From assembly GCF_900111345.1 (NCBI RefSeq), contig NZ_FOGY01000005.1, positions 248,001-312,000 on the forward strand: a DNA stretch of 64,000 bases. Reading direction: 5' to 3'. The DNA is from Psychrobacillus sp. OK032. GTDB taxonomy: Bacteria; Bacillota; Bacilli; Bacillales_A; Planococcaceae. Both the position numbers and the translations under genes were made by a program. Below, piece after piece: positions 34,700 through 42,401 of the stretch (its first letter is position 1; the number at the start of each line of letters is the position of its first letter). The notes below the pieces were generated by a model. That model saw only the letters and a program-made list of their open reading frames with translations. It was not told the DNA's origin and searched no databases.

Positions 34700-34903
34700 C
34701 TAATTATAATTACGTTCTTTTTTCAATTGCTGAAGCGATATTATTAATCCAGTGAGACCTGCTGAAAAGGATGGAAAAATACTGATTATTAAATAATTCC
34801 ATTGACCTGAAAGTAATGAAATAAATAAAAAAATAACTGGGAAACCAATTAAAGCAAATAAGGAAACTCCAAGTGCCCATTTAGTATTACTTCTCAATTT
34901 CAT
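34700..34903 (-). CDS. Small two-helix membrane protein of an HTH operon
   Basis: This 67-aa protein with two hydrophobic helices (about residues 10-28 and 32-55) ends in a basic tail. ATG 34903 sits behind GGAAAGGCGGT; the frame continues upstream to 34960 with weaker support. It follows the DUF-type membrane gene by 19 bp and the xre gene further up, so it is the third gene of that operon. I do not recognise a named family. Confidence 0.6.
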   Translation of the reverse strand: MKLRSNTKWALGVSLFALIGFPVIFLFISLLSGQWNYLIISIFPSFSAGLTGLIISLQQLKKERNYN

Positions 34904-34922
34904 ACCGCCTTTCCACTTAGAT

Positions 34923-35234
34923 TTAATTGGATTTACTGGCAACGAATGACCCAATAGCATAAGAAAGCATATGAATTACCCAAATCGCTGTCATTAAGAA
35001 GAAAGCTAACCCCGGACCCTCCATAAAAATAATAATCATCCACACGATTAATATAGTTATCGTAGTAACAGTCCAAGATAAAGAGCGTGCTTTTTCATGG
35101 ATTCTAACATAGCGCTCATCAAACCATCTTCTTTGCTTACCTATACTTCTCATAATTAGAAACACAATTGTCATGATTATAATTGCAAGTGGCAACCCAA
35201 TCAAAAAGGAGACTAAATCAAAATTTTCATACAT
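34923..35234 (-). CDS. Four-helix membrane protein of an HTH operon
   Basis: This 103-aa protein has three or four membrane helices with a central basic loop (RSIGKQRRWFDERYVRIHEKARS). It begins at ATG 35234 after GAGGAATAGGA. Small DUF3796/DUF2178-like membrane proteins often sit behind a short Cro/C1-type regulator, as here (2 bp after xre). By context it may modulate the regulator or respond to membrane stress, but this is inference. Confidence 0.65.
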   Translation of the reverse strand: MYENFDLVSFLIGLPLAIIIMTIVFLIMRSIGKQRRWFDERYVRIHEKARSLSWTVTTITILIVWMIIIFMEGPGLAFFLMTAIWVIHMLSYAIGSFVASKSN

Positions 35235-35236
35235 TC

Positions 35237-35434
35237 CTATTCCTCCTCATATATAAATATTTCCTCAATCGTACATTGGAACAATTTTGCAAGCTTAAAA
35301 GCTAGTGTAATAGAAGGATTATATCGTCCTTTTTCTAACGAAATAATCGTTTGCCTAGAAACATCCAGCATGAGTGATAGTTCATCTTGAGTCATGCCTA
35401 GAGCCACTCGCTTTTCTCTAACTAAATTTTCCAT
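35237..35434 (-). CDS. Short XRE (Cro/C1) family transcriptional regulator
   Basis: This 65-aa regulator is almost only a helix-turn-helix (MTQDELSLMLDVSRQTIISLEKGR) with a tail KLFQCTIEEIFIYEEE, of the YozG/SdpR-neighbour type. The ATG at 35434 follows GTAGGAA; the frame extends upstream to 35509, but that part is promoter. It heads an operon with two small membrane proteins. Overlapping palindromes in its own promoter imply autorepression. Confidence 0.85.
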   Translation of the reverse strand: MENLVREKRVALGMTQDELSLMLDVSRQTIISLEKGRYNPSITLAFKLAKLFQCTIEEIFIYEEE

Positions 35435-35462
35435 CGTGATTCCTACTTCCTTTGTAAAGCTA

Positions 35463-35503
35463 ACTTTACGTAAAGTATACTTTACTTCCAGAAAGTATGT
35501 CAA
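35463..35503 (-). promoter_or_regulatory. Promoter of the HTH operon with overlapping operator palindromes
   Basis: On the minus strand TTGACA and TATACT are 18 bases apart. The 14-bp palindrome ACTTTACGTAAAGT (35463-35476) and the 16-bp palindrome GTAAAGTATACTTTAC (35470-35485) overlap each other and the -10. A further ACTTTAC half-site lies just upstream, at 35509. Confidence 0.8.
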
Positions 35504-35577
35504 GCTCACTTTACATTTATCTTTTAAATTTTTTAATGTATAATATATAGATAATTGAAAAAAAGGGGTGTTGATTC

Positions 35578-35763
35578 ATGAAAACGTATAAATTTACTGC
35601 ATTTGAACAAACAGGAAAGCTGATTGTTGAAGAAACATGGACTTTCGAAAACGATGAGGAAGCGAAGAAAAAAGGGGAAGCAGTAATCGAAGAAAAAGGA
35701 TTGCTTGAAACAACACATCGTTTAGTAAATAGTGCAGGGAAGCTTGTATTATTTCATGTGTAA
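35578..35763 (+). CDS. YhzD-like small protein
   Basis: This 61-aa soluble protein starts at ATG 35578 behind AAAGGGGTG. It begins KTYKFTAFEQTGKLIVEE and ends in NSAGKLVLFHV. The pattern fits the small YhzD-like family of Bacillales as I remember it, with moderate confidence. The predicted fold is alpha/beta. Monocistronic, with its own terminator. Function unknown. Confidence 0.65.
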   Translation: MKTYKFTAFEQTGKLIVEETWTFENDEEAKKKGEAVIEEKGLLETTHRLVNSAGKLVLFHV

Positions 35764-35771
35764 GCTTGTGA

Positions 35772-35807
35772 AGGGACTAAAACCGACTTGGTTTTAGTCC
35801 TTTTTTT
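35772..35807 (+). terminator. Intrinsic terminator of the yhzD-like gene
   Basis: AGGGACTAAAACC pairs with GGTTTTAGTCC over a 5-base loop and runs into seven T. Confidence 0.93.
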
Positions 35808-35828
35808 GTGTGTTTTTGGGGGAATTTG

Positions 35829-35912
35829 TTTAGTTGGAATTTTGAAGTGTTTAGTTGGAATTATGGTCCATTTAGTTGGAATAATCATAGCGTTAGTTAA
35901 AAAGGATATTTA
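35829..35912 (+). repeat. 21-bp periodic word array F (4 units)
   Basis: TTTAGTTGGAAT occurs at 35829, 35850 and 35871, with GTTAGTTAAAA at 35892, an exact 21-bp step. Filler sequences are unrelated. A degenerate fifth unit may start at 35808, right after the terminator T run. One frame reads LVGI-x3 in three units. Same sense as the upstream gene. Confidence 0.85.
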
Positions 35913-35922
35913 CTCCATAAAA

Positions 35923-35958
35923 TTAGCAGGAGATCGATTGTACTTGATCTCCTGCTAA
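35923..35958 (-). terminator. Intrinsic terminator of the enoyl-CoA hydratase gene
   Basis: TTAGCAGGAGATC and GATCTCCTGCTAA pair perfectly with a 10-base loop; on the minus strand TTTTATGG follows. Confidence 0.85.
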
Positions 35959-35987
35959 TAATCCCTTTACTGTTTTTATGACTAATT

Positions 35988-36767
35988 TTATATCCCTTTA
36001 AATTCAGGCTTACGTTTCTCCACGAATGCATTTATCCCTTCTACATGATCTGCAGTTTTACGCATTGCCGTTTGGGTTATGGCTTCTCGCTCTAGTATGG
36101 ACTTCAGTTCCTCTAATTTACTTGCATGCAATATTTCTTTCGAGGCAATCATCGCTGCGATTGGCGATTGTAGTAACTTTTGGGCGTAGGAAGTTGCGGT
36201 TGCCCATCCAAGACCATCAGATGCTATTTCATCCACTAAGTCAATTTTTCGAGCTTCTATCCCTGTAAATAGCTGGCCATTCCACATTAGTTGTTTTGCT
36301 TTTGTAATTCCAACTCTTTCTTTTAAGAAGAAGTGTCCTCCACCGTCCGGCACTAGTCCAATTCCTATAAAGTTCATCGCTAGTTTACTATTTTCTTCTG
36401 CTATTACGATATCACATCCAAGTACGATACTAAAACCAAGCCCTGCTGCTGCACCGTGTATCGAGGCTATTGTAATTTGAGGTAACGTATATAATGCTAA
36501 TGCAATGCGAGTAACATATTTCATCACTTCTTCTATATCAAATCTAATCTCTGGATCAATCATCGCTTTAATGTCCCCACCAGCTGAAAATGCACGCCCC
36601 TCCCCTTTAAGCAGTAGTACTTGTACAGAAGTATCCTCTTTTAGAGATTCCAAACAATCTGCTAGCTCCTGCATCATAATTTCATTCATCGAGTTCATTG
36701 ATTCTGGTCGATTTAAAGTTAGCGTAGCAATTCTACCTTCTTTTTCCAATGTCAACGTGTTATACAT
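35988..36767 (-). CDS. yhaR: Enoyl-CoA hydratase/isomerase family protein (YhaR-like)
   Basis: This 259-aa crotonase-fold protein has the oxyanion-hole segments GRAFSAGGDIKAM and IHGAAAGLGFSIVLGCDIVIA. The segment GIGLVPDGGGHFFLKERVG has Asp at the position used by isomerase/PaaG-type members rather than the hydratase Glu. The exact reaction, hydration or double-bond isomerisation of acyl-CoA, is therefore open. ATG 36767 is behind GGGGAGAA. A FadR-like site overlaps the leader, linking it to fatty-acid breakdown with lcfB. Synteny (next to yheA/yheB and yhaO) suggests YhaR. Confidence 0.85.
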   Translation of the reverse strand: MYNTLTLEKEGRIATLTLNRPESMNSMNEIMMQELADCLESLKEDTSVQVLLLKGEGRAFSAGGDIKAMIDPEIRFDIEEVMKYVTRIALALYTLPQITIASIHGAAAGLGFSIVLGCDIVIAEENSKLAMNFIGIGLVPDGGGHFFLKERVGITKAKQLMWNGQLFTGIEARKIDLVDEIASDGLGWATATSYAQKLLQSPIAAMIASKEILHASKLEELKSILEREAITQTAMRKTADHVEGINAFVEKRKPEFKGI

Positions 36768-36783
36768 TTCGTTCTCCCCTTTG

Positions 36784-36801
36784 TTAGAGAATAGTCATTC
36801 A
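36784..36801. promoter_or_regulatory. FadR-like operator upstream of the enoyl-CoA hydratase gene
   Basis: TTAGAGAATAGTCATTCA matches the FadR consensus TGAATGANTANTCATTCA with an intact right half and three mismatches in the left half. It sits 17 bp before the start codon, similar to the perfect site at lcfB. Confidence 0.55.
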
Positions 36802-36850
36802 TTGTTAATACATTCGTCATCCATTACAATATTCCTGCTTTACAATACAA

Positions 36851-36885
36851 AAAGGGTCTCCCCAATTGTTTTGGAGAGACCCTTT
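36851..36885. terminator. Intrinsic terminator of yheBA
   Basis: AAAGGGTCTC and GAGACCCTTT form a stem extended by CCAA/TTGG. It follows the yheA stop by 13 bp on the minus strand, where TTTTTGTATTG provides the T run. Confidence 0.88.
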
Positions 36886-36898
36886 CAAGTATCTAAAG

Positions 36899-37243
36899 TT
36901 AAATGCCTTCGTATAGTTCTTGCACTGGTTTAATTAACACACGATTTACTTCCTCGATTAATTGACTTAATCCCATTTCCGCCTGAAGCATTTGTGCAAT
37001 TTTTTCATTTCCTTGCGCAAGTTGCGCAGTTTTTTGTGCATATTCTATTTCTTCCCCAGCAATATCTTCACCCTTCATTTGTTTCTCTTGAAGGGTTAAT
37101 TGGATTTTACGGAAGCTTTTGAATAATGCTAAGGCTTCAGCATCTGCTTTTACAGCACCAACAGCTGCCTGTACGTTTGCGAACTCATTTGTTTTACGTA
37201 ATGTTGCTTCTAATTTGTTAATATCGTCATAAATATTGATCAT
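36899..37243 (-). CDS. yheA: YlbF/YmcA-family protein YheA
   Basis: This is a 114-aa all-helical protein of the YlbF/YmcA (Com_YlbF) family. Long amphipathic helices are visible (KLEATLRKTNEFANVQAAVGAV, LFKSFRKIQLTLQEKQMKGE, GNEKIAQMLQAEMGLSQLIEEV). Relatives YlbF, YmcA and YaaT direct RNase Y; the role of YheA itself is not established. It starts at ATG 37243 with AAAGGAG, 16 bp after yheB, forming the yheB-yheA operon as in B. subtilis. Confidence 0.9.
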   Translation of the reverse strand: MINIYDDINKLEATLRKTNEFANVQAAVGAVKADAEALALFKSFRKIQLTLQEKQMKGEDIAGEEIEYAQKTAQLAQGNEKIAQMLQAEMGLSQLIEEVNRVLIKPVQELYEGI

Positions 37244-37259
37244 GCTATTTGCTCCTTTT

Positions 37260-38402
37260 TTATCCCGTTATAAATACAATGATTCCTTGAATAATCCCGA
37301 TAAGACCTCCAAGAACTCCACCTAGAACGGTAATCATTTTAAACTCTCGTTTTGATATACCAAGTACAATTTCTTCCAAGCGTTCGACTGGGAAAGAATC
37401 GACTTGCTCTTTTACCATATCTTCTAATTTCATTTTACGCAATACTTCTTCTAATTTTGCTTCTGCTTCTGCAAATGCAAAAGTAGTAAGCTTGGGTACT
37501 AGTTTTGTTTGTGTCCATTCTGCTGCTTCTGGGAAATAAAAAATTAGGCTATGACTTAAACGTTCTTCGATTGCCAATTGTTCAGTCAAATACTTCTTCA
37601 CATTGGCAATGACCGGTTCAAAATCAAATCCATCAATCATTTCTACAATTGGACGATCCTTTAGCTTTTCCCATTCATTTTGTACAATATTTTCTAACAT
37701 ATTTTTCGTTCCAGGTGCTTTTAAAAATTTCAAGATTTCAGGTTGCACTTTTCCTGCAAGTGATGAAGATTCTCCGACGACCATTTGAATCATGCTTCCA
37801 AGTGTTCCTTTAGTTGACAGGAAATCATCGATTAAGTTTTTCACCGTCATTTTTCCTTGTTCTGACTCGAAAAAGTCTTCTCCCTTTTCGAGTATATAGG
37901 CGACAATTTCTCCTACTTTTGTATCTGCTTTCTGTTGCCATTCTATTGGTGCCAATTCACGGATCGTTTCCTGTTCAAATCTTGATTTTAATTGCTCAAA
38001 TTGGATATCTACTTGGTTTTCAATTTTTCCATTTGCCATAGAAGTAATATTTTCAAGACCACTCAGCTTTAACCAATCTGCAATTGTTTTATCGGAAAGC
38101 AATATTTTTTCATTCAATTGACGAACGATCAATTTGGTTGTCTTTTCTTGCATTTCTTCATTAAAGTATTTTCGTTTAAAAATTTCAGGAGTTAATAAGT
38201 GATTAATCACAGTATTTCCCAATTGTTTTGCTAGTTCATCACGTCTTTTTGGTATTAAACCTGGTGTGAATGGAAGTCGCCATGATCCGATATATTTTGC
38301 TTCATGTGGTCTGAATAACATTTTAATAGCTAAATGATTCGTAACTGCTCCAATAGCTGCTCCGACGATTGCCATAAATGCGATTGTCCATATAAAATTC
38401 AT
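37260..38402 (-). CDS. yheB: DUF445 family membrane protein YheB
   Basis: This 380-aa protein has one N-terminal helix (IWTIAFMAIVGAAIGAVTNHLAIKMLF) with the family motif TNxLAIKMLFRP. A long helical soluble domain of about 320 residues follows, then a C-terminal glycine-rich helix (VLGGVLGGLIGIIQGIIVFI). The DUF445 motifs PFTPGLIPKRRDELA and FKMITVLGGVLGG are intact. The frame opens at GTG 38411; ATG 38402 has AGGTG 6 bases upstream. First gene of the yheBA operon. Function unknown. Confidence 0.9.
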   Translation of the reverse strand: MNFIWTIAFMAIVGAAIGAVTNHLAIKMLFRPHEAKYIGSWRLPFTPGLIPKRRDELAKQLGNTVINHLLTPEIFKRKYFNEEMQEKTTKLIVRQLNEKILLSDKTIADWLKLSGLENITSMANGKIENQVDIQFEQLKSRFEQETIRELAPIEWQQKADTKVGEIVAYILEKGEDFFESEQGKMTVKNLIDDFLSTKGTLGSMIQMVVGESSSLAGKVQPEILKFLKAPGTKNMLENIVQNEWEKLKDRPIVEMIDGFDFEPVIANVKKYLTEQLAIEERLSHSLIFYFPEAAEWTQTKLVPKLTTFAFAEAEAKLEEVLRKMKLEDMVKEQVDSFPVERLEEIVLGISKREFKMITVLGGVLGGLIGIIQGIIVFITG

Positions 38403-38454
38403 TTGTTTCACCTTTTTCCTCTAGCTTCTCATTTATTATAGCAGAGGAAGGACA

Positions 38455-38600
38455 AACTCATCAAATTCGCCTTGGCGTATTTGCGTCCAGATTTTTATCG
38501 AGCTTGCTCGATAAATTCCACTAAAAAATCTGTGACATCCGCCGGAGGCTTTAACTTTATTCAGCCGGGTTTGAATTTTTTCTGAATAAAGTTAAAAGAT
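38455..38600. repeat. Dispersed intergenic repeat of a second type
   Basis: This 145-bp stretch contains ATCGAGCTTGCTCGAT (perfect palindrome core), ACATCCGCCGGAGGCTTTAA and two inverted TTTATTCAG/CTGAATAAA arms (AACTTTATTCAG at about 38551 and CTGAATAAAGTT at about 38582). Very similar stretches occur between genes in related Bacillales as I remember, but there is no second copy in this window. No coding potential. Confidence 0.5.
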
Positions 38601-38608
38601 TTTACATT

Positions 38609-38998
38609 TTACAACGCGTTATACATGGTTGATAAACGAATAGCATGCTCGGTTTCATCATGCATTGCGACAAATAGCGGAGCATATGCTTGCTGAATCG
38701 GTATTTGGAGCAGCATTTCCTTATACATTTCGGCTGCTTCTAACTCATCTCTAATTGCAATCTTTGCACATTCTTTTAAATCAAAACACTCTTTAGGCTC
38801 CGGAAAATTTTGAACAAATGTCCCCGTAAGCATATAATATAATTGTTGGAACATTTCGTAATGGCTTTTTTCATCTACATATATATGTTCGATAAAACTT
38901 TGCCAATACGGATCATCAGTTAAATTATACATGGAACGATAAAAGTGATAATCATCATATTCGTTTAGTATTGCTTGTTTTAATTTTTCAGTAAACAA
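38609..38998 (-). CDS. Ferritin-like (rubrerythrin-type) small protein
   Basis: This 129-aa four-helix protein has a repeated E-x(about 27-30)-E-x2-H pattern, with NEYDDYHFYRSMY and DEKSHYEMF in the first half and DELEAAEMYKEML and DETEHAIRLS in the second. This is the di-metal site of the ferritin-like/rubrerythrin superfamily (YhjR-like). No rubredoxin domain is attached. Start is TTG 38998 behind AAGGAGCG. Possible iron or peroxide handling; the exact activity is unknown. Confidence 0.75.
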   Translation of the reverse strand: MFTEKLKQAILNEYDDYHFYRSMYNLTDDPYWQSFIEHIYVDEKSHYEMFQQLYYMLTGTFVQNFPEPKECFDLKECAKIAIRDELEAAEMYKEMLLQIPIQQAYAPLFVAMHDETEHAIRLSTMYNAL

Positions 38999-39070
38999 TT
39001 AGACGCTCCTTCACTAGTCATTTCTACTAGTGTATGCGAATAAATTCACGCACATGAAAGGTTGATATTA

Positions 39071-39274
39071 TTGCTACAACACTTTAGTTTCAAACCACTC
39101 TATGATAACAAACAGCTCCCGGGTTGGTCCGTCTCTTTCTTTTATAAACAACAAAGATACGCTGCAGAATATGAACCGGATGGAACGATAAAATGGCTCG
39201 GTGAAACACCAGCTGATGTAGAAACAGTGAAGAAAATGATACATGAACTCATGCTATTTCATGTGTATGACTAA
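39071..39274 (+). CDS. yheE: YheE family protein (DUF5342)
   Basis: This 67-aa protein is recognisable by FSFKPLYDNKQLPGWSVSFFYKQQRY near its start. It matches what I remember of B. subtilis YheE, which is also located between yheB and yheH. Two TTG starts are possible; TTG 39071 lies 10 bases behind AAAGG and aligns with the family N-terminus, while TTG 39062 overlaps that site. Function unknown. Confidence 0.75.
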   Translation: MLQHFSFKPLYDNKQLPGWSVSFFYKQQRYAAEYEPDGTIKWLGETPADVETVKKMIHELMLFHVYD

Positions 39275-39354
39275 GATCCCCCTGTGCATGAAACTTTAAA
39301 TTTATTGAGAACGTGATTATTTAACCTACATAAGGCACAATTGGAGGAGTCGAA

Positions 39355-39740
39355 ATGGAAGATAAAAGTTCAATTTTAATAGATGGGGATAAAAAAACTA
39401 TTTGGAATGCCATAACTGATGCCCATAAACTCTCCCAATGGTATGTTCCAGGTTCACCTTGGAAGATCACCAAGCTCAGTGTAGGGGAAAAAGGTACCTT
39501 TACATTAATGCCTAGTCGACATAATAATTTATCTGAAATGCTTCCAATGACCTTTACTATCAAGCTCTAGAACCATACGATGTATTCTCCCTTTATTTAG
39601 ACGGACAACAGACAACGATATCTTTTAGACAAGAACCAGTACTGAATGGAACAAGGGTGACCATAAATTCAGCGGGATTTGATCAATCATTAGAAAATCT
39701 CAAAGCTTTAATAGAAGGAAATGATATTCCTCATGTTTAA
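39355..39740 (+). pseudogene. Frameshifted SRPBCC (AHSA1-like) protein gene
   Basis: The first frame (ATG 39355 behind TTGGAGGAG) reads 71 residues with the AHSA1/SRPBCC start (IDGDKKTIWNAITDAHKLSQWYVPG) and stops at TAG 39568. From about 39570 another frame continues EPYDVFSLYLDGQQTTISF to VTINSAGFDQSLENLKALIE and stops at 39740. Joined, they make one normal 128-residue START-like domain. One base is missing, or two are extra, around 39561-39570. Either a true frameshift mutation or a sequencing error. Confidence 0.8.
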
Positions 39741-39777
39741 TAAAGAAAACAGTAAATAAATAGCCTCATCTACTAAT

Positions 39778-39813
39778 GTGTAAGGAAGAAATGATATTTT
39801 TTCTTCCTTACAC
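39778..39813. terminator. Intrinsic terminator between SRPBCC gene and MFS gene
   Basis: GTGTAAGGAAGAAA pairs with TTTCTTCCTTACAC around a short loop; TTTTCTT follows on the plus strand. It may serve both convergent genes. Confidence 0.75.
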
Positions 39814-39887
39814 TTTTCTTATACATCAATTGCCTCTTTCGAACTTACCGCTGCTATATCATCACAACAACCATCCCTCTTACTTTT

Positions 39888-41144
39888 CTAGTCGTTCGCT
39901 AACTTTTTCTTTCGCCCAAAAATAATATAGAAATAGGTTGAAGCTATAATATATAGAACTCCTGTTATTGTAAACGTATACGCATACCCCCAATAGAAGC
40001 CGAATGTCACTACAAGTCCTGTAGAAATGGCTCCGGTACTTGCCCATCCTATGTTAAAAACCATCTGATTTACCGAATTGGCTAGCCCCTTATACTTATC
40101 CATTACAAGCTCCATCGCTATTGCACTTTGAATAGGATTTCCCGCATTCATTAATGCTTGTCGTATTAAAAACGCGATGGATGCTATGATTAAAGAATTG
40201 GTATAGCCGGTTATAAATAAAAACGGGATCGAGAGCAGTTGAAAAATAACTAACGCTTTAACTTTTCCTACCTTTTTCACAAGAGCAGGTCCGAGTAACA
40301 TAGCCACGGCTGTCATCGCAGAACCGAGTGACAAGATGAGTCCAATATAGGTGTTAGAAGCATCGAAACGGTTGGAAAAATATAAATTTAAGTAAGGGAT
40401 AACAAGGCCTGACCCAGTTCCAATTAGTAGATTTGCAAATCCAAACAATAAAATAACCTTCAAATTTTTTCGCAGCCCAATTGGTAATTTAACATCGGAT
40501 TCCTCGTGTTCGGGTACCTCTGTCTTTATTTTAATTGGCTTTAACTGAAATAAAGGGATTATACCAATAGTGAAAATAAATGCCCCAATTACTAGTACAT
40601 ATTTAATAGAATCTACGGTAGATATATTTCCAATTACATGGAGCGCATCTGCTAGCACTCCCCCGCCAAGACTCCCAACAACACTTGCAATAGTCATCAA
40701 TGAAAAATGAATACTAAAAAGATGCATCCTTTCACTGGCTTTCGAATTTTCTGCGAGAAAAGGAACACCAGATACTTGTACTAATGCCATAAATAATCCA
40801 GTGAGGAACGCAGCATAAATTAGCAATTGTTCACCAGTAACTAAACTTCTATAAAACAACGTACTAGCTGCAACTACTGTACCTGTAATGATGATTCCCT
40901 TTCTACCTATACGGTCACTTAAGTATCCTGCTGGTACTAACATAATCGCCGTAGCAAGGGCAGTCATGGAAATGATTTTACCATTTAGTGTTTCTGGAAA
41001 GCCAAGCTCTTTTATATACAAATTGTACATAACAGAAAATACACCCATCCCTATTTGGATGAGAACATTTGCAAGCATGAACATTTTTATATTTCTATTG
41101 AATGAAGTTATTTTCTTTTTCCAATCTGCAAGCAAAAAAAACAT
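39888..41144 (-). CDS. Major facilitator superfamily transporter
   Basis: This 418-aa, twelve-helix MFS protein has the loop 2-3 motif GYLSDRIGRKG near residue 75. Helices start at residue 19 (MFMLANVLIQIGMGVFSVMY) and a central charged loop (residues 203-225, KIKTEVPEHEESDV) separates the halves. The substrate is not predictable. ATG 41144 is preceded by GAAGAGG. The eight bases directly before the ATG form one arm of an 8-bp hairpin, which could control translation. Monocistronic. Confidence 0.85.
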   Translation of the reverse strand: MFFLLADWKKKITSFNRNIKMFMLANVLIQIGMGVFSVMYNLYIKELGFPETLNGKIISMTALATAIMLVPAGYLSDRIGRKGIIITGTVVAASTLFYRSLVTGEQLLIYAAFLTGLFMALVQVSGVPFLAENSKASERMHLFSIHFSLMTIASVVGSLGGGVLADALHVIGNISTVDSIKYVLVIGAFIFTIGIIPLFQLKPIKIKTEVPEHEESDVKLPIGLRKNLKVILLFGFANLLIGTGSGLVIPYLNLYFSNRFDASNTYIGLILSLGSAMTAVAMLLGPALVKKVGKVKALVIFQLLSIPFLFITGYTNSLIIASIAFLIRQALMNAGNPIQSAIAMELVMDKYKGLANSVNQMVFNIGWASTGAISTGLVVTFGFYWGYAYTFTITGVLYIIASTYFYIIFGRKKKLAND

Positions 41145-41175
41145 AGGGTACCTCTTCTCTTTATTTCGGTACCCT
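41145..41175 (-). promoter_or_regulatory. Start-codon-adjacent hairpin of the MFS gene
   Basis: AGGGTACC and GGTACCCT (perfect 8-bp arms, 15-base loop) end one base from the ATG. The Shine-Dalgarno GAAGAGG lies partly in the loop and partly in the arm, so folding would hinder initiation. Confidence 0.5.
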
Positions 41176-41232
41176 AAATATACGATTTCCGTTTGAAAAA
41201 TTCAATATAAAATTGGACTTATTATGAAGAGT

Positions 41233-42042
41233 CTACTGCTGCTCCCCATGCTGGGTCGCATTTGTAAGACTCGCCTCAAATAGATCAATGATTTCAATAA
41301 ATCGTTCTGCTTCTCTAAATGTATGGTCAGCTAATAGGGGGTGAATATTACTTTTGATACGGCATTCCTCGATTAAATCGCGAGCTGTTTTCTTAAAGTC
41401 TCTTAATGAAACAACAGATACTCGATTTTGATCCAAAAATTGATGTAGTAGTGGTGGGGTTTCGGATTGTGGTCGCATACTATCCAAGTCTTGTGCTTGA
41501 AACAATAACTGGTCGAAATCATGGCTAAACTCTCTTGCCTGATCAACAAGCTTTCGTTCACTTGGATCTAAAAGATGCCCAATAAATTTCGCATGATCTG
41601 CCATAATTTTTAGGAAAAATACATTTTCTTTTATGATAGCTTCCGGTAATGGTTTCAGTTTCCCTTCATTTAGTTCCTTTAATCTTTTGGCATAGTAAGC
41701 GGCTTCTCTGCTTATATGATCGACTAATAGAGGATAATTATTGGTCCTGATTTCACAACGAAGTATTAGACCTAAAACTTTTCGTTTGTATGCCCAAATC
41801 GAGACTGCTGATTGATACACATACGAATTGAACTCCTGTATTTGTCTTGGATCAGAATTCACATTGTAACCTGCTAGCTGCTCTTCAATTCGTTCGAAAA
41901 TAGCGATATACTGTTGTGCTTCCTCAATTAACTTTTTCTCGTTAAACGTAAATCCCAAGCTTAAAAATAAAGCATGTTCCTTCATAATTCTTGACCAAAA
42001 TTTGATTTCATTTAAGGACCTTACAACAAACTCAGTTGCCAT
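41233..42042 (-). CDS. DUF2935 domain protein
   Basis: This 269-aa all-helical protein contains two similar halves. Each starts near an EIKFWSRIMKEHALFLSLGF / ENVFFLKIMADHAKFIGHLL segment and each has an H-ISREA-YYAKRL / H-TFREAERFIEII pattern. The EH/H spacing looks like a ferritin-like di-metal bundle, and this is the DUF2935 family of Bacillales and Clostridia. ATG 42042 is behind AATGGAGGTGA; the frame reaches 42114 without a ribosome site. Function unknown. Confidence 0.8.
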   Translation of the reverse strand: MATEFVVRSLNEIKFWSRIMKEHALFLSLGFTFNEKKLIEEAQQYIAIFERIEEQLAGYNVNSDPRQIQEFNSYVYQSAVSIWAYKRKVLGLILRCEIRTNNYPLLVDHISREAAYYAKRLKELNEGKLKPLPEAIIKENVFFLKIMADHAKFIGHLLDPSERKLVDQAREFSHDFDQLLFQAQDLDSMRPQSETPPLLHQFLDQNRVSVVSLRDFKKTARDLIEECRIKSNIHPLLADHTFREAERFIEIIDLFEASLTNATQHGEQQ

Positions 42043-42174
42043 CCATTCACCTCCATTATTACGTACAGTAGTAATTATATGTTTCATTTCCTTCAAAAAT
42101 CTCCCCTCTTGCAATTCGAAAATTTAATTGCCATTAAGGCATGTATAGTTTGAAAATTATGGGAGGAGATAAAA

Positions 42175-42213
42175 ATGATTCGCTATAACTATTTGGAGGT
42201 TCTACATAAATGA
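42175..42213 (+). CDS. Possible 12-aa leader peptide
   Basis: A strong ribosome site GGGAGGAG lies 6 bases before ATG 42175, which opens a frame of only 12 codons (MIRYNYLEVLHK). A second ribosome site, TTTGGAGG, lies inside it ahead of the following degenerate small ORF. It may be a leader or the remains of a longer gene. Confidence 0.3.
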   Translation: MIRYNYLEVLHK

Positions 42214-42247
42214 CAAAATAAAATATGAATACAATAAAAATGACAAC

Positions 42248-42370
42248 ATGGAAGATAGAGACACTTCTACCTACGGAGATCCAATAATAGCTACTTCTCC
42301 TACTATCAATAATAAGTGCAAGAGAGCTTCATCTACAATTGCAAAAAAGTACACAAAATCCACGAAATAG
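42248..42370 (+). CDS. Small repeat ORF 1 (degenerate)
   Basis: This 40-codon frame (MEDRDTSTYGDPIIATSP...) is open upstream to 42179 without an ATG, and the only good ribosome site (TTTGGAGG, 42192-42199) would need a non-standard or out-of-frame start. The core TSTYGDPII-SP-IN-KASS-I is repeated in the next ORF. It is likely one copy of a duplicated small gene, now decaying. Confidence 0.35.
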   Translation: MEDRDTSTYGDPIIATSPTINNKCKRASSTIAKKYTKSTK

Positions 42371-42401
42371 CCAAATAATCTCTAATAAAAATGAAAGCAA
42401 C

